From positions 1 through 32,739 of the forward strand of contig MPMT01000050.1 in assembly GCA_002238645.1 (NCBI GenBank): a DNA stretch of 32,739 bases, written 5' to 3'. This document shows, one piece after another, positions 1 to 7,785 of this stretch. The notes beneath the pieces are model-generated. The model was not told where the DNA came from. It made no database searches and was given only the letters and a program-made list of their open reading frames with translations. How positions within the stretch are numbered: the stretch's first letter is position 1; every line of letters begins with the position of its first letter. Source of the DNA: Alphaproteobacteria bacterium bin52 (lineage in GTDB: Bacteria > Pseudomonadota > Alphaproteobacteria > Thalassobaculales > Thalassobaculaceae). The position numbers and the translations under genes are program-made.

Positions 1-765
1 CACCAGAGTGCTTCAGTCTACATCGTTACCTCCGTAAACCGCCCTGGCTGCTACCAACCGAAGCGACAACTGTTGGGTGGGGTTTGCACCCACTAGGAAA
101 ACGCACCTTTCCACGGCGCACGTTAAAGATGGGTTAAATTGCGTCGTGCGCTCTTCTCAACGTCAGGATGTGGGTAATTGAAAGCCGCAAATCAGCGTTT
201 GGACCGACCATCAACCGGATAGGAAGATCTGCCGGGCAAACTGGACAGCGGAATGGGGTTGCAGCAACGTCCTCACGTGCGCCACGGATTGCAGGTTCGA
301 CGCTGGTTCGCGTATCGACTTGTCGACGACTTTCGGAAATCTCTTCAGGGGTGGCGTGGGTGGAACTGCAACCTGTTCATTTGCCCGCCGACAGCGTGCT
401 GTCGGCTCAAGGGTCGCTCCCCGCAGTGGCCCTTGCCTCGGTGCCCTTGTTGCGGTGGATCGAAGCAACGAACGACAGCGCGTTGCCCGTCCCGGAAGTG
501 ACGAGCCTGCTTTCCGGCTCTCTGGAAAACCCACTATATCGCGTGTCGCGCTGAACCACGGTCACATGGCGACAGCGCAACACCACGGAGCAGTGTGATT
601 TGCTCTGGTTTGCAGTGCGACAAACAGCCTCAAACTCAAGCGACAATCAGGTTGAGATGGAGGAGGACGGCGGCCCGGAACGGTGGATTCGCCGTTCGGG
701 CCTGCTCCGCAGTAGTCCGGGTCCGGGTCGATGGAACCCGAGGATTCCGTGCGGTGGTGTACTGG
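1..765. other. Gene-poor left end, no supported gene
   Basis: Short open frames exist on both strands here, but none resembles a protein family I recognise. Most overlap one another on opposite strands, as expected by chance in GC-rich DNA. The first 170 bases are less GC-rich than the rest of the window. Two secondary structures are visible: a 20-base palindrome at 387-406, and an imperfect hairpin at 674-700 (GAACGG pairing with CCGTTC, then CCC with GGG, one bulged G). The second lies about 65 bases past the stop of the leftward transglutaminase gene and might end that operon, but it has no T run. Confidence 0.6.
387..406. repeat. 20-bp perfect palindrome
   Basis: GCCGACAGC, a two-base centre GT, then GCTGTCGGC, which is the exact reverse complement of the left arm. 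It lies in non-coding DNA and could be a protein-binding site or a hairpin. Nothing around it indicates which. Confidence 0.4.
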
Positions 766-1746
766 CTACTGGTCCGCGTTCGACGATGCCGGCGCCTGTA
801 CCGCATGTCTGTGCCATGGCAGGCCCGTCATCCGTGGTTGTTCGGTCGGTTCAGGCGCACGAGGCGGCGGCGATGCCGCCTGGTCGAGCTCGTCGACGAT
901 GACCGCCACCGTGACCCGGGCGGTGGCGCCGGCCAGGACCGCGCCGCGTGTTGGAGCAGCATCGTCGTAATCGCGTCCGTGCGCGATCCTCACGTGGCGA
1001 TGATCGGCCCGGGTGTTGTTGGTGGGATCGAGTCCGATCCAGCCGAGGTCAGGCAGCCAGAACTCTGCCCAGGCGTGACTGGCGCCCTCCGGGGTCTGTT
1101 CGCCGCTGACCCCCTCCAGGTGCAGGTAGCCCGATACATAGCGTCCCGGAATGCCCCAGCTGCGCGCCAGCGCGATCATGACGTGCGTGTAGTCCTGGCA
1201 GACCCCTTCGCTACTCTCGAGGATGACGTCGATCTCCGAGTTCACCGTGGTGGCTCCTGGGGCATAGGTAAACGACCGGTACAGCGCGCCGCAGGTCTCG
1301 AGAAGAGTCGTGAGCGGGTCTGGACCCGGCCGAATGTTGTTGCGCTCGACAAAGCCGTCCAGTGCTGGGCCCGGGCGAGCGAAACGGCTCGGCGCAAGCC
1401 AGGTCCACAGTTCGGGAGAACGTGCCGCGGTCGCGAGCCGGTCCCAGTCGACCGCTTCCAGCCGGTCGGGCAGGGCAGGCGGATCCGTGGTTTCGACCAC
1501 CGCCGAAGATCTCAGCGTTGCCCGGTCGTGACGGCGATGGATGGTAAACAGATGGCACAGGTTGCCAAACCCGTCGTCGGACGCTACCGGTACCACCTCC
1601 GGATCGATCCTGATCCCGAAGCCGTGCAGCCGCTGCCCGCGGTCGTTGAACGGACAGAGCCGGGCGAGCATGACACAGCCCGGAATGGTCTGCTCATAAG
1701 AGAAGACCGATTCGTGCGTGATCGAGAAACGGCGGCTGGTGCTCAT
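766..1746 (-). CDS. Transglutaminase-like cysteine protease family protein
   Basis: A 326-residue protein of the bacterial transglutaminase-like superfamily, with a papain-type fold used for peptide cleavage or acyl transfer. The N-terminal half has the beta-rich 'bact_transglu_N' look (opening with a YEQT-type strand). The catalytic triad is visible: Cys183 in SSEGVCQDYTHVM, His224 in GASHAWAEFW and Asp240 in GLDPTNN. There is no signal peptide, so it is probably cytoplasmic. The start ATG overlaps the stop of the alpha-E gene by four bases (ATGA), so the two are translationally coupled. It is third in the ATP-grasp/alpha-E/transglutaminase operon, and family knowledge (Iyer, Aravind and colleagues on ATP-grasp amidoligase systems) suggests it trims or modifies a peptide made by the cassette. 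The last 40 or so residues are proline-rich and look disordered. The substrate is unknown. Confidence 0.88.
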   Translation of the reverse strand: MSTSRRFSITHESVFSYEQTIPGCVMLARLCPFNDRGQRLHGFGIRIDPEVVPVASDDGFGNLCHLFTIHRRHDRATLRSSAVVETTDPPALPDRLEAVDWDRLATAARSPELWTWLAPSRFARPGPALDGFVERNNIRPGPDPLTTLLETCGALYRSFTYAPGATTVNSEIDVILESSEGVCQDYTHVMIALARSWGIPGRYVSGYLHLEGVSGEQTPEGASHAWAEFWLPDLGWIGLDPTNNTRADHRHVRIAHGRDYDDAAPTRGAVLAGATARVTVAVIVDELDQAASPPPRAPEPTEQPRMTGLPWHRHAVQAPASSNADQ

Positions 1747-2738
1747 CTGGACTGTCCGGCAGACATGTCCCGGACGGCGTACCTGAAGTACGCCTGTTCG
1801 AGATCGGTGTGAAACCCCAGACAGGCCTGCAGGAGCGCCTTGACCATGGCCCGGGTCGCGGCATCATCGTGGGCGTTGCGGATCGGCCAGTCATAGGTGA
1901 TCAGGGCCCGGGCGCGCCCGACACGGCGACGCACGATACGGGCGGGTTCATCCTGTCTCTCGCCGCCGATGACATCGCAGGCGGCGGCAACCGTGGCCAG
2001 CGCGTGGGCGATCGAGCCCGAAAGCGCGGGATCCGCGACCAGAAAGTCGACCGTCGTCCCGGGCGGATATTCGTTCGAGTGGACCCGGCGGAATGCCCCC
2101 CGGGCCTCGCAGACCCGAAGCAGTGATCCCCAGTCGAAGACCCAGTGCCGTTCCTCCGTCGGAAACAGGCCGATGTGGGCATCGAGCAGCGCCAGGTGTC
2201 GCTGCGCACGTTCGATGGAGCGGCCGAGCAGGAAAAAGTGCCAGACCTCGTCACGGTACATGGTCGCGTCGGCGATGCCGCTGAAGGTCGTGGCCGTCGA
2301 GGCGACATCGCGAAAGAAACCCTGCGGCTGGTCGATCCAGATGTCCTGGAGCCGGACTCCGCGCATTTCAAGAAAGGCCACGTTCAGGCACGACCACATC
2401 TCGTGGCTGATGACACTGCGCACCTGGCGGGCATTTTCGCGCGCCTGTGCCATGCACGACATCAGCGCATTCGGGTTGGACGGTTCGAAGGTGAGGTCGT
2501 CGACCAGCGTGAAGGCGTCAAGCAGCATCTCGTCGACGTTCTCGCCGCCGGCGATCAACTCGCCGCCGCCGGGAGAGCGGTCCATCGCGGTGTAGATGCG
2601 CTGCCAGCCCCGTTCGATGGCGCCGAGCGGGCGGTCCTGCACCGCATCCAGCTGTTCCAGCACCAGTCGGGCGACGTGGCCGGCCCGTTCCATGTACCGG
2701 CTCATCCAGTAGATGCCCTCGGCATCGCGCGACAGCAT
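1743..2738 (-). CDS. Alpha-E domain-containing protein
   Basis: A 331-residue, all-helical alpha-E (DUF403) protein. It opens with the hallmark MLSRDAEGIYWMSRYMERA and keeps the family's conserved RxxE and arginine/tryptophan-rich helices (YRDEVWHFFLLGRSIERA and WSCLNVAF are visible). Its biochemical role is unproven. Family knowledge places it next to circularly permuted ATP-grasp proteins, presumably as a partner in making or ligating a small peptide. The open frame runs further upstream to 3125, but only inside the ATP-grasp gene. The ATG at 2738 shares one base with the ATP-grasp stop (TGATG), a typical coupled start, and gives the usual family length. It overlaps the transglutaminase gene by four bases downstream. 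No membrane segment is evident. Confidence 0.9.
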   Translation of the reverse strand: MLSRDAEGIYWMSRYMERAGHVARLVLEQLDAVQDRPLGAIERGWQRIYTAMDRSPGGGELIAGGENVDEMLLDAFTLVDDLTFEPSNPNALMSCMAQARENARQVRSVISHEMWSCLNVAFLEMRGVRLQDIWIDQPQGFFRDVASTATTFSGIADATMYRDEVWHFFLLGRSIERAQRHLALLDAHIGLFPTEERHWVFDWGSLLRVCEARGAFRRVHSNEYPPGTTVDFLVADPALSGSIAHALATVAAACDVIGGERQDEPARIVRRRVGRARALITYDWPIRNAHDDAATRAMVKALLQACLGFHTDLEQAYFRYAVRDMSAGQSR

Positions 2739-4201
2739 CACTCCGGCTCGTCCAGCACCCAGAGATCCTTGCCGCCTCCGCCCTGGCTCGAATTCACCAC
2801 CAGGGAACCGGGGGTCAGCGCGACCCTGCAGAAGGCGCCCGGAACGATGCGCGTCTCGCGCCCTTGCAGGATGAACGGTCTGAGATCGACGTGCCGCGGG
2901 GCGGCGCGTCCGCTTGCAAGGCACGGCGCCCTGGAGAGTGCAAGTGTCGGCTGGGCGATGAAGTTTGCCGGATCCTCCCGGACCCTCTCGGCGTAGGCGC
3001 TGCGTTCCGCCCTGGAAGCATGGGGCCCGATCAGCATGCCGTAGCCACCTGACTCGCCAACCATCTTGACCACCAGCGTGTCGAGGTTGTCGAGCACGTA
3101 GGCCAGGTGTTCCGGGTCCCGGCACAGGTAGGTCTCGACATTGGCCAGGATCGGTTCTTCGGCGAGGTAGTAGCGGATCATGTCTGGAACGTACCTGTAG
3201 ACCGACTTGTCGTCGGCAACCCCGCCACCCGGCGCGTTGGCGATCCCGACATTGCCGAGCCGCCAGGCATGAAACAGCCCCGGAACGCCCAGTTGGGAGT
3301 CGGGCCGGAAGACAAGCGGGTCGAGGAAGTCGTCATCGATGCGCCGGTAGATCACGTCGACCTGGCGCAGTCTTCCGGTGGTACGCATGAACACGTGTCC
3401 GTCATGCACCAGCAGGTCGCTTCCCTGAACCAGCTCGATACCCATCTCCCGGGCCAGGAACATGTGCTCGTAGTAGGCCGAGTTGTAGATTCCGGGCGTC
3501 AGCAGCACCATGCAGGGATCGGAGTTGCCCCGCGGTGAGAGGTCGGCAAGAGTCTGGCGCAGCATGCCGGTGTAGTGCTCGATGCCCCGGACCGAGTGGC
3601 GCCGGAACAGGTCGCGCAGTCCGGTCTTTACCGCCTGGCGGTTCGCCAGCATGTAGGAAACGCCGGACGGCGAGCGAAGGTTGTCCTCGAGCACCTTGAA
3701 GCCGCCGCCGTCGCGGATGATGTCGGTGCCGCACACGGAGACATGGATGCCGTGCGGCAGTTCGACCCCGCGCATCTGCACCCGGTACTGGGGGCACCCG
3801 AGAACCATGTCGACGGGAATGACGCCGTCGTTCAGGATGCGGGCGGCACCGTAGACGTCCGCGAGGAACATGTTCAGCGCCTTGACCCGCTGCGCCAGAC
3901 CGGTCTCGAGCTGGCGCCAGTCGCGGGCGCTCACGATTCGGGGCAGGAAGTCGATCGGGATGATGCGTTCCTGGGCGCCGTCGTCCCCGTAGACGGCAAA
4001 GGTGATACCGTCGCGCATGAACGAGCGTTCAGCCTGTTCCTGCATGGCGACGATCTGCCTGGCGGGCATCGCCCTGAGCGCGGCCCACAGTTCCCGGCAC
4101 TGCGGATGCGGCTCGCCGTCGCAGCCAAACATCTCGTCCGGGAACTCGGGCGCGATCTCGTAGTCCGAGAACAGGTCGTCGGTGTGGCCATCTTGCGCCA
4201 T
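2738..4201 (-). CDS. Circularly permuted type 2 ATP-grasp protein
   Basis: A 487-residue protein of the CP_ATPgrasp_2 family (DUF404/DUF407 region), predicted to ligate an amine to a carboxylate using ATP. Visible family signatures include GGGFKVLEDNLRSPSGVSYM, the VLLTPG.YNSAYYEH block, DVIYRRIDDDFLDP, the glycine-rich GESGGYGMLIG loop, and the C-terminal VVNSSQGGGGKDLWVL end typical of the family. It heads a three-gene minus-strand operon with alpha-E and transglutaminase-like genes, each overlapping the next. The ATG at 4201 lacks a clear ribosome binding site, so the exact start is uncertain. The 148-base gap upstream is shared with the divergent TIGR02300 gene. The product of this ligase family is not known, to my knowledge. 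It is unlikely to be glutathionylspermidine synthase itself, although the fold is related. Confidence 0.92.
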   Translation of the reverse strand: MAQDGHTDDLFSDYEIAPEFPDEMFGCDGEPHPQCRELWAALRAMPARQIVAMQEQAERSFMRDGITFAVYGDDGAQERIIPIDFLPRIVSARDWRQLETGLAQRVKALNMFLADVYGAARILNDGVIPVDMVLGCPQYRVQMRGVELPHGIHVSVCGTDIIRDGGGFKVLEDNLRSPSGVSYMLANRQAVKTGLRDLFRRHSVRGIEHYTGMLRQTLADLSPRGNSDPCMVLLTPGIYNSAYYEHMFLAREMGIELVQGSDLLVHDGHVFMRTTGRLRQVDVIYRRIDDDFLDPLVFRPDSQLGVPGLFHAWRLGNVGIANAPGGGVADDKSVYRYVPDMIRYYLAEEPILANVETYLCRDPEHLAYVLDNLDTLVVKMVGESGGYGMLIGPHASRAERSAYAERVREDPANFIAQPTLALSRAPCLASGRAAPRHVDLRPFILQGRETRIVPGAFCRVALTPGSLVVNSSQGGGGKDLWVLDEPE

Positions 4202-4279
4202 GATGCGCCGATACTACCGTTGCGCGGTACCCGCCGGAAGTACCTTGCCGCGGGCCGGCCGGGAAGTCCGATTTACCTT

Positions 4280-4308
4280 TTGACACCCCTTCAAATTGCG
4301 GATATGCC
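4280..4308 (+). promoter_or_regulatory. Sigma70-like promoter for the TIGR02300 gene
   Basis: TTGACA at 4280-4285, a 17-base spacer, then TATGCC at 4303-4308. The -35 is a perfect consensus match and the -10 is weak. Transcription would begin near 4315, leaving about 35 bases of leader before the GTG start at 4350. Upstream in-frame start codons (for example TTG at 4296) lie inside this promoter and are therefore unlikely. Confidence 0.45.
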
Positions 4309-4349
4309 CGCGCCGCGTTCAGGAGGGGTCAGGTACGGGGAGACGGGGA

Positions 4350-4772
4350 GTGGCGAAGCCGGAATGGGGATCGAAGCGGTTCTGCCAGAGCAAGGAGTGC
4401 GAGGTTTACTCGTACTACGACTTCGACAGGGAACCGGTCCACTGCCCGGCATGCGGCATGGGATACGATCCGGAAACCGTGCTGAAGAGCAGACGGGCGC
4501 GGAGCGTTCCGGCCGAAGACCCGAAGAACGAGAGCGAGGAGGAGGAGGCCGAGGACGATCTCGACGACGAGGATGGTGCGGATGAAGAAGGCGAGGACGG
4601 GTCCGGTGACGACGACACGGTACTCTCCGACGAAGACGAACCGGGCGAGGTCGTGCCCAAGATCGACGAAGACCGGCTGGGAGAGGCCGATGACTCCGAT
4701 GACCTGGTCGATGACGGCGATCTCGACGGGTCGGAGGACTCGAGAGGAGATCGGGACGACGAGACATACTGA
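4350..4772 (+). CDS. TIGR02300 family (FYDLN acid domain) protein
   Basis: A 140-residue protein with a short N-terminal zinc-ribbon-like head followed by a long, strongly acidic Glu/Asp tail. The head starts VAKPEWGSKRFCQ, which matches the family's AKPEWGTKR opening. It carries paired cysteines: one in FCQ and one in KEC, then a CPAC pair. The family's FYDLN motif reads YYDFD here, so this is a divergent copy. The tail from about residue 60 is almost entirely acidic and likely disordered. Function is unknown. The GTG at 4350 follows a GGGGAG site and lies downstream of the promoter. This family is, as far as I know, largely alphaproteobacterial and often sits near tRNA-Ala, which fits the tRNA about 260 bases downstream. 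Confidence 0.82.
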   Translation: MAKPEWGSKRFCQSKECEVYSYYDFDREPVHCPACGMGYDPETVLKSRRARSVPAEDPKNESEEEEAEDDLDDEDGADEEGEDGSGDDDTVLSDEDEPGEVVPKIDEDRLGEADDSDDLVDDGDLDGSEDSRGDRDDETY

Positions 4773-5031
4773 CGCATCGCCGGCGACGGTTTCGTGACCG
4801 TGCTGTTGCACGCGGCGGGAAGGATCGCTATGGGGGACACGCTGCGGCGTCACCCGGATTGACCGTGGCATGAGAAGATGGAAACATGCGGGGGCTGGTG
4901 ACGGTGCACGGGAAAGAATCGGCCGTTGGGCGCCCGGTGAACCGTGAGGCCGGCCCGGAAGTCCGCCGTGGCTTCATGAAACATGTCCCGTATCCGGGAA
5001 CAGGCGCCTGCTGGACGGCTGGATGCGCGAC

Positions 5032-5107
<76 letters not shown>

Positions 5108-5108
5108 C

Positions 5109-5138
5109 CGGCCCTTTCCGGGATACCGGAAAGGGCCG
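5109..5138 (+). terminator. Hairpin terminator after tRNA-Ala
   Basis: A perfect 13-bp stem (CGGCCCTTTCCGG pairing with CCGGAAAGGGCCG) around a GATA loop, starting two bases after the tRNA CCA end. The following bases (ACCTGTTTC) contain only a short T run, so it may act as a 3' processing or stabilising hairpin as well as a terminator. Confidence 0.7.
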
Positions 5139-5193
5139 ACCTGTTTCAGGGGCTGGCCCGTGCAGGACGCGTGCACATCCCGGGGAGGAGATC

Positions 5194-6207
5194 ATGACCC
5201 GTTCCATTCCCGCCATCGACCTGGCGCCGTTCCGGTCCGGGGACGCAGCCGGCGGGGACCATGTCGCCGCAGAGCTCAACGAGGCGCTCACGACGCTGGG
5301 GTTTGCCGTCATCAGGGGTCATGGGCCTGATCCGCGGGTCGGCGAGGCGCTGCACGAGGCGGCCCTGCGGTTTTTCGATCTCCCGCGAACCGAGAAGCTG
5401 CGGGTCCGCCGGCCGCGCAATGACCAGAACCGCGGATACATCCCGTTCGGAGAAGAGACCCTGGTGCGCATGGCGGGCGGGGACGGCCCGCCCGATGTCA
5501 AGGAGGTCTTCGCGATCGGTCCGGAGGGGTTTCCCCCGGACGATCCCTATTTTGCCGGTCCGGCCAGCTACCCGAACTTCGCTCCCAACCTGTGGCCGGA
5601 AGCTCCTGCCGATCTCAGGGAACGGATGCGCGCCTACTGGGCCGGGATGGAAGAGCTGATGCGGACCGTTGGCGAAGTGATCGCTCGTGGTATCGGGATG
5701 CCGGACGACACGTTTGACGACATCCTCGGGTCGGCCCACACCAGCCAGTTGCGCCTGCTGCACTATCCGGCCGTTGACCGGCCGGTCGAGCCGGGTCAGC
5801 TGCGGGCCGGCGAACATACCGACGTCGGCATGATGACAATCCTGCGTAACGATCCCGCGCCGGGCGGACTCCAGGTGCGGGGACCGGATGGACACTGGAT
5901 CGAGGCGCCGGCCATTGCCGACACCTGGATCCTGAATATCGGCGATCTCCTGATGCGCTGGACCAACGACCGGCTGGTGTCGACACCGCATCGGGTCGTG
6001 ATCCCGCCGGCCGACGCGGGGACGCGGTCACGGCGCCTGTCGATCGGGTTCTTCGTCGGTCCGCGCTACGACGCCGTCGTCTCCTGTCTGCCAAGCTGTC
6101 ACGACGAGCGTGATCCACCGCGCTATCCACCGGTGACGGTGCATGACTACCGCACCGCCCGGTTCGCCGCAGGGGCCGGGGACAACCGGCCGTTTCACGC
6201 TGCCTGA
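5194..6207 (+). CDS. Isopenicillin N synthase-type 2OG-Fe(II) oxygenase
   Basis: A 337-residue non-heme iron dioxygenase of the isopenicillin N synthase/gibberellin oxidase-like family, with DIOX_N then 2OG-FeII_Oxy domains. Iron ligands are clear: His208 and Asp210 in GEHTDVGMMT, and His266 in STPHRVV. Arg281 and Ser283 in RRLSIGFF form the R-x-S site for the 2-oxoglutarate carboxylate. The N-terminal region has the usual GFAVIRGHG and NRGYIPFGEE motifs. The ATG at 5194 follows GGGGAGGAG, a strong ribosome binding site, and lies past the tRNA hairpin. Longer frames would start inside the tRNA. A dehydrogenase gene follows after 44 bases and may share the transcript. Substrate specificity cannot be read from sequence; bacterial members are often annotated generically. 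Confidence 0.9.
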   Translation: MTRSIPAIDLAPFRSGDAAGGDHVAAELNEALTTLGFAVIRGHGPDPRVGEALHEAALRFFDLPRTEKLRVRRPRNDQNRGYIPFGEETLVRMAGGDGPPDVKEVFAIGPEGFPPDDPYFAGPASYPNFAPNLWPEAPADLRERMRAYWAGMEELMRTVGEVIARGIGMPDDTFDDILGSAHTSQLRLLHYPAVDRPVEPGQLRAGEHTDVGMMTILRNDPAPGGLQVRGPDGHWIEAPAIADTWILNIGDLLMRWTNDRLVSTPHRVVIPPADAGTRSRRLSIGFFVGPRYDAVVSCLPSCHDERDPPRYPPVTVHDYRTARFAAGAGDNRPFHAA

Positions 6208-6251
6208 GCGGCAGGCTCCGCTCGCCTGGCGACTCACCTGGAGATGGAACG

Positions 6252-7157
6252 ATGAAGGTTGGAATGATCGGTCTCGGCGGCATGGGCAGGCCAGTCGCCG
6301 AGTGCATCCTGCGTGCGGGTTTTCCGCTCGTGGTCGCGGACCTGCGGCAAGAGCCGGTCGCGGCACTGACCGCCGCCGGCGCCTCATCGGCAGCGTCCCC
6401 GGCCCGGGTGGCGGAGTTGTCCGATGTGGTGATTGCGTCCCTGCCGTCGAATGCGGCGAGCGAGGAGGTAGCCCTGGGACCGGACGGAGTGCTTGCCGGG
6501 GCGAGTCAGGGCGACGTGTACATCGACACCAGCACGATCTCGCCCGAGGTGATCCGGCGGGTCGCCGAACGGGCGGCGGACAGCGGCATCGGTGTGCTCG
6601 ATGCCCCGGTGAGTGGTGGCATCCGCCAGCGCCGCGACGGCGACCTGACGGTGATGGTGGGCGGCGAGGCGGCCGACTTCGAGCGCGCCGAACCGGTGCT
6701 CAGGGCCTTCGGCAGCACCGTTGTTCACGTTGGCGGTATCGGGGCGGGAGCGACGGTCAAGCTGGTGAACAACCTTATCATGGCCTGCAATGCGGCGGCG
6801 GCGATCGAGGGGGTGCTGCTCGGCGTGAAGGCCGGACTTGATCCCCGGATCATCCACGAGGTGGTGAGCGTGAGTACCGGCGGGAGCCGGATATTCGACA
6901 ACGTGGTCGGGCGCATGCTCGACACCCCCTCCGCACCGAAGCCCGGAACTGTTGCGGCCCAGGGACTGCACACCGTCAGCAAGGATGTCCGTCTCGCCAT
7001 GGATCTTGCCCAGTCCAATGGCGTTCCGGTTCCGATGGGTGCCGCCGCTGCCCAGATCTGGCTCGCCGCCGAGGCCCGGGGGCTTTCGCGGCACGAGATC
7101 TGGTCACTTGCCGAGGTCCTCGAGGAACTGACCGGAGTTCGCGTCGCGCAACGCTGA
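6252..7157 (+). CDS. NAD(P)-dependent 3-hydroxyisobutyrate dehydrogenase-type reductase
   Basis: A 301-residue beta-hydroxyacid dehydrogenase, the family of 3-hydroxyisobutyrate dehydrogenase, tartronate semialdehyde reductase (GarR/GlxR) and related enzymes. The N-terminal Rossmann motif GLGGMG is at residues 7-12. The substrate-binding DAPVSGG motif, and the catalytic lysine in GATVKLVNNLIMACN, are present. Length is typical. A GGAG site lies just upstream of the ATG at 6252. It follows the oxygenase gene in the same direction and converges on mntR, whose stop is 14 bases away. Exact substrate is not predictable. Context with an oxygenase suggests oxidation of a hydroxy acid, but this is inference only. 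Confidence 0.88.
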   Translation: MKVGMIGLGGMGRPVAECILRAGFPLVVADLRQEPVAALTAAGASSAASPARVAELSDVVIASLPSNAASEEVALGPDGVLAGASQGDVYIDTSTISPEVIRRVAERAADSGIGVLDAPVSGGIRQRRDGDLTVMVGGEAADFERAEPVLRAFGSTVVHVGGIGAGATVKLVNNLIMACNAAAAIEGVLLGVKAGLDPRIIHEVVSVSTGGSRIFDNVVGRMLDTPSAPKPGTVAAQGLHTVSKDVRLAMDLAQSNGVPVPMGAAAAQIWLAAEARGLSRHEIWSLAEVLEELTGVRVAQR

Positions 7158-7171
7158 CGCCAGGGCAGAAT

Positions 7172-7705
7172 TCAGTCCTGGTCAAGCCTCGCGGTGAGCC
7201 GTTTCAGCGCCGTGACGGTCTCGTCGCTCAGATGGTGTTCCAGCCCTTCCGCATCAGCTTCGGCGGTTTCCGGCGCGATGCCGAGCGCGTGCAGGAAGTC
7301 GAGCACCACCCGGTGCCTGGCCCGGGACCACTCGGCGAGTTCCCGTCCCCTGCGGGTCAGGAAGATGGCGCGGTAGGGCCGGGAGTCGACGTAGCCGTCC
7401 TTCTGCAACCTCTGGACTGTCGCGTTGACGGTCGGGGGCGTGACACCGAGCAGGGCGGCGAGGTCGACGAGCCGCGCCTCGCCGTGGTGCTCGATCAGGT
7501 CAGAGATCAGTTCGACGTAGTCCTCGGCGATCTCGACGCTGTGGTCGTCGCGAACCCGCTGGAACAGGGCTGCACGCCGTCCGGAATCGGCGAGGTCGAT
7601 CACGGGTGTCCGCGAACCCTCGTCCGGCGAACCGCTGCGGCCCCGTTTCACCAAGGCCGCACGTCCGGGAGATCCGACGACTTGACGCACATTGTTTGCA
7701 TGCAC
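7172..7705 (-). CDS. mntR: Manganese-responsive DtxR-family regulator MntR
   Basis: A 177-residue DtxR/MntR repressor: winged helix (about residues 57-115) followed by a dimerisation domain. The match is to the E. coli-type MntR. Metal-binding positions known from MntR are kept: Asp and Glu in AEDYVELI, His in RARHRVV, and the Glu, Glu and His of DAEGLEHHLS. It should sense intracellular Mn2+ and repress the divergent importer operon. The longest frame starts with GTG at 7705. The first 50 or so residues are poorly conserved, so a later GTG (for example Val35, before IDLADSG) is possible. A TATAAA sequence on the minus strand at 7719-7714 would place transcription almost at the GTG, giving a leaderless or very short leader. 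Confidence 0.85.
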   Translation of the reverse strand: MHANNVRQVVGSPGRAALVKRGRSGSPDEGSRTPVIDLADSGRRAALFQRVRDDHSVEIAEDYVELISDLIEHHGEARLVDLAALLGVTPPTVNATVQRLQKDGYVDSRPYRAIFLTRRGRELAEWSRARHRVVLDFLHALGIAPETAEADAEGLEHHLSDETVTALKRLTARLDQD

Positions 7706-7748
7706 TAACTTTCTTTATATGTTACGAAGTTGATGCGGACATACAAAG
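7696..7748 (+). promoter_or_regulatory. Candidate promoter and MntR operator region of the metal operon
   Basis: The 80-base gap between mntR and the importer is AT-rich compared with its surroundings. In the rightward direction TTGCAT (7696-7701) and TATGTT (7718-7723) are separated by 16 bases. Two inverted repeats overlap this promoter: AACTT (7707-7711) with AAGTT (7727-7731), and CTTTATATG (7713-7721) with CATACAAAG (7740-7748), matching at 8 of 9 positions. Either could be the MntR site. I cannot match them to a defined alphaproteobacterial MntR box from memory. Confidence 0.35.
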
Positions 7749-7785
7749 CAACGCGTGCGGATGGCCTGCCGGTGCTTGACGAGCA

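Noticed and set aside
595-1812. A 405-codon plus-strand frame over the transglutaminase gene
   Set aside because: Arg/Val-rich shadow with no family likeness; the minus-strand frame carries the complete catalytic triad.
4886-5031. Short frame before tRNA-Ala beginning ATGCGGGGG
   Set aside because: Runs into the tRNA, has no homology, and lacks a convincing ribosome binding site.
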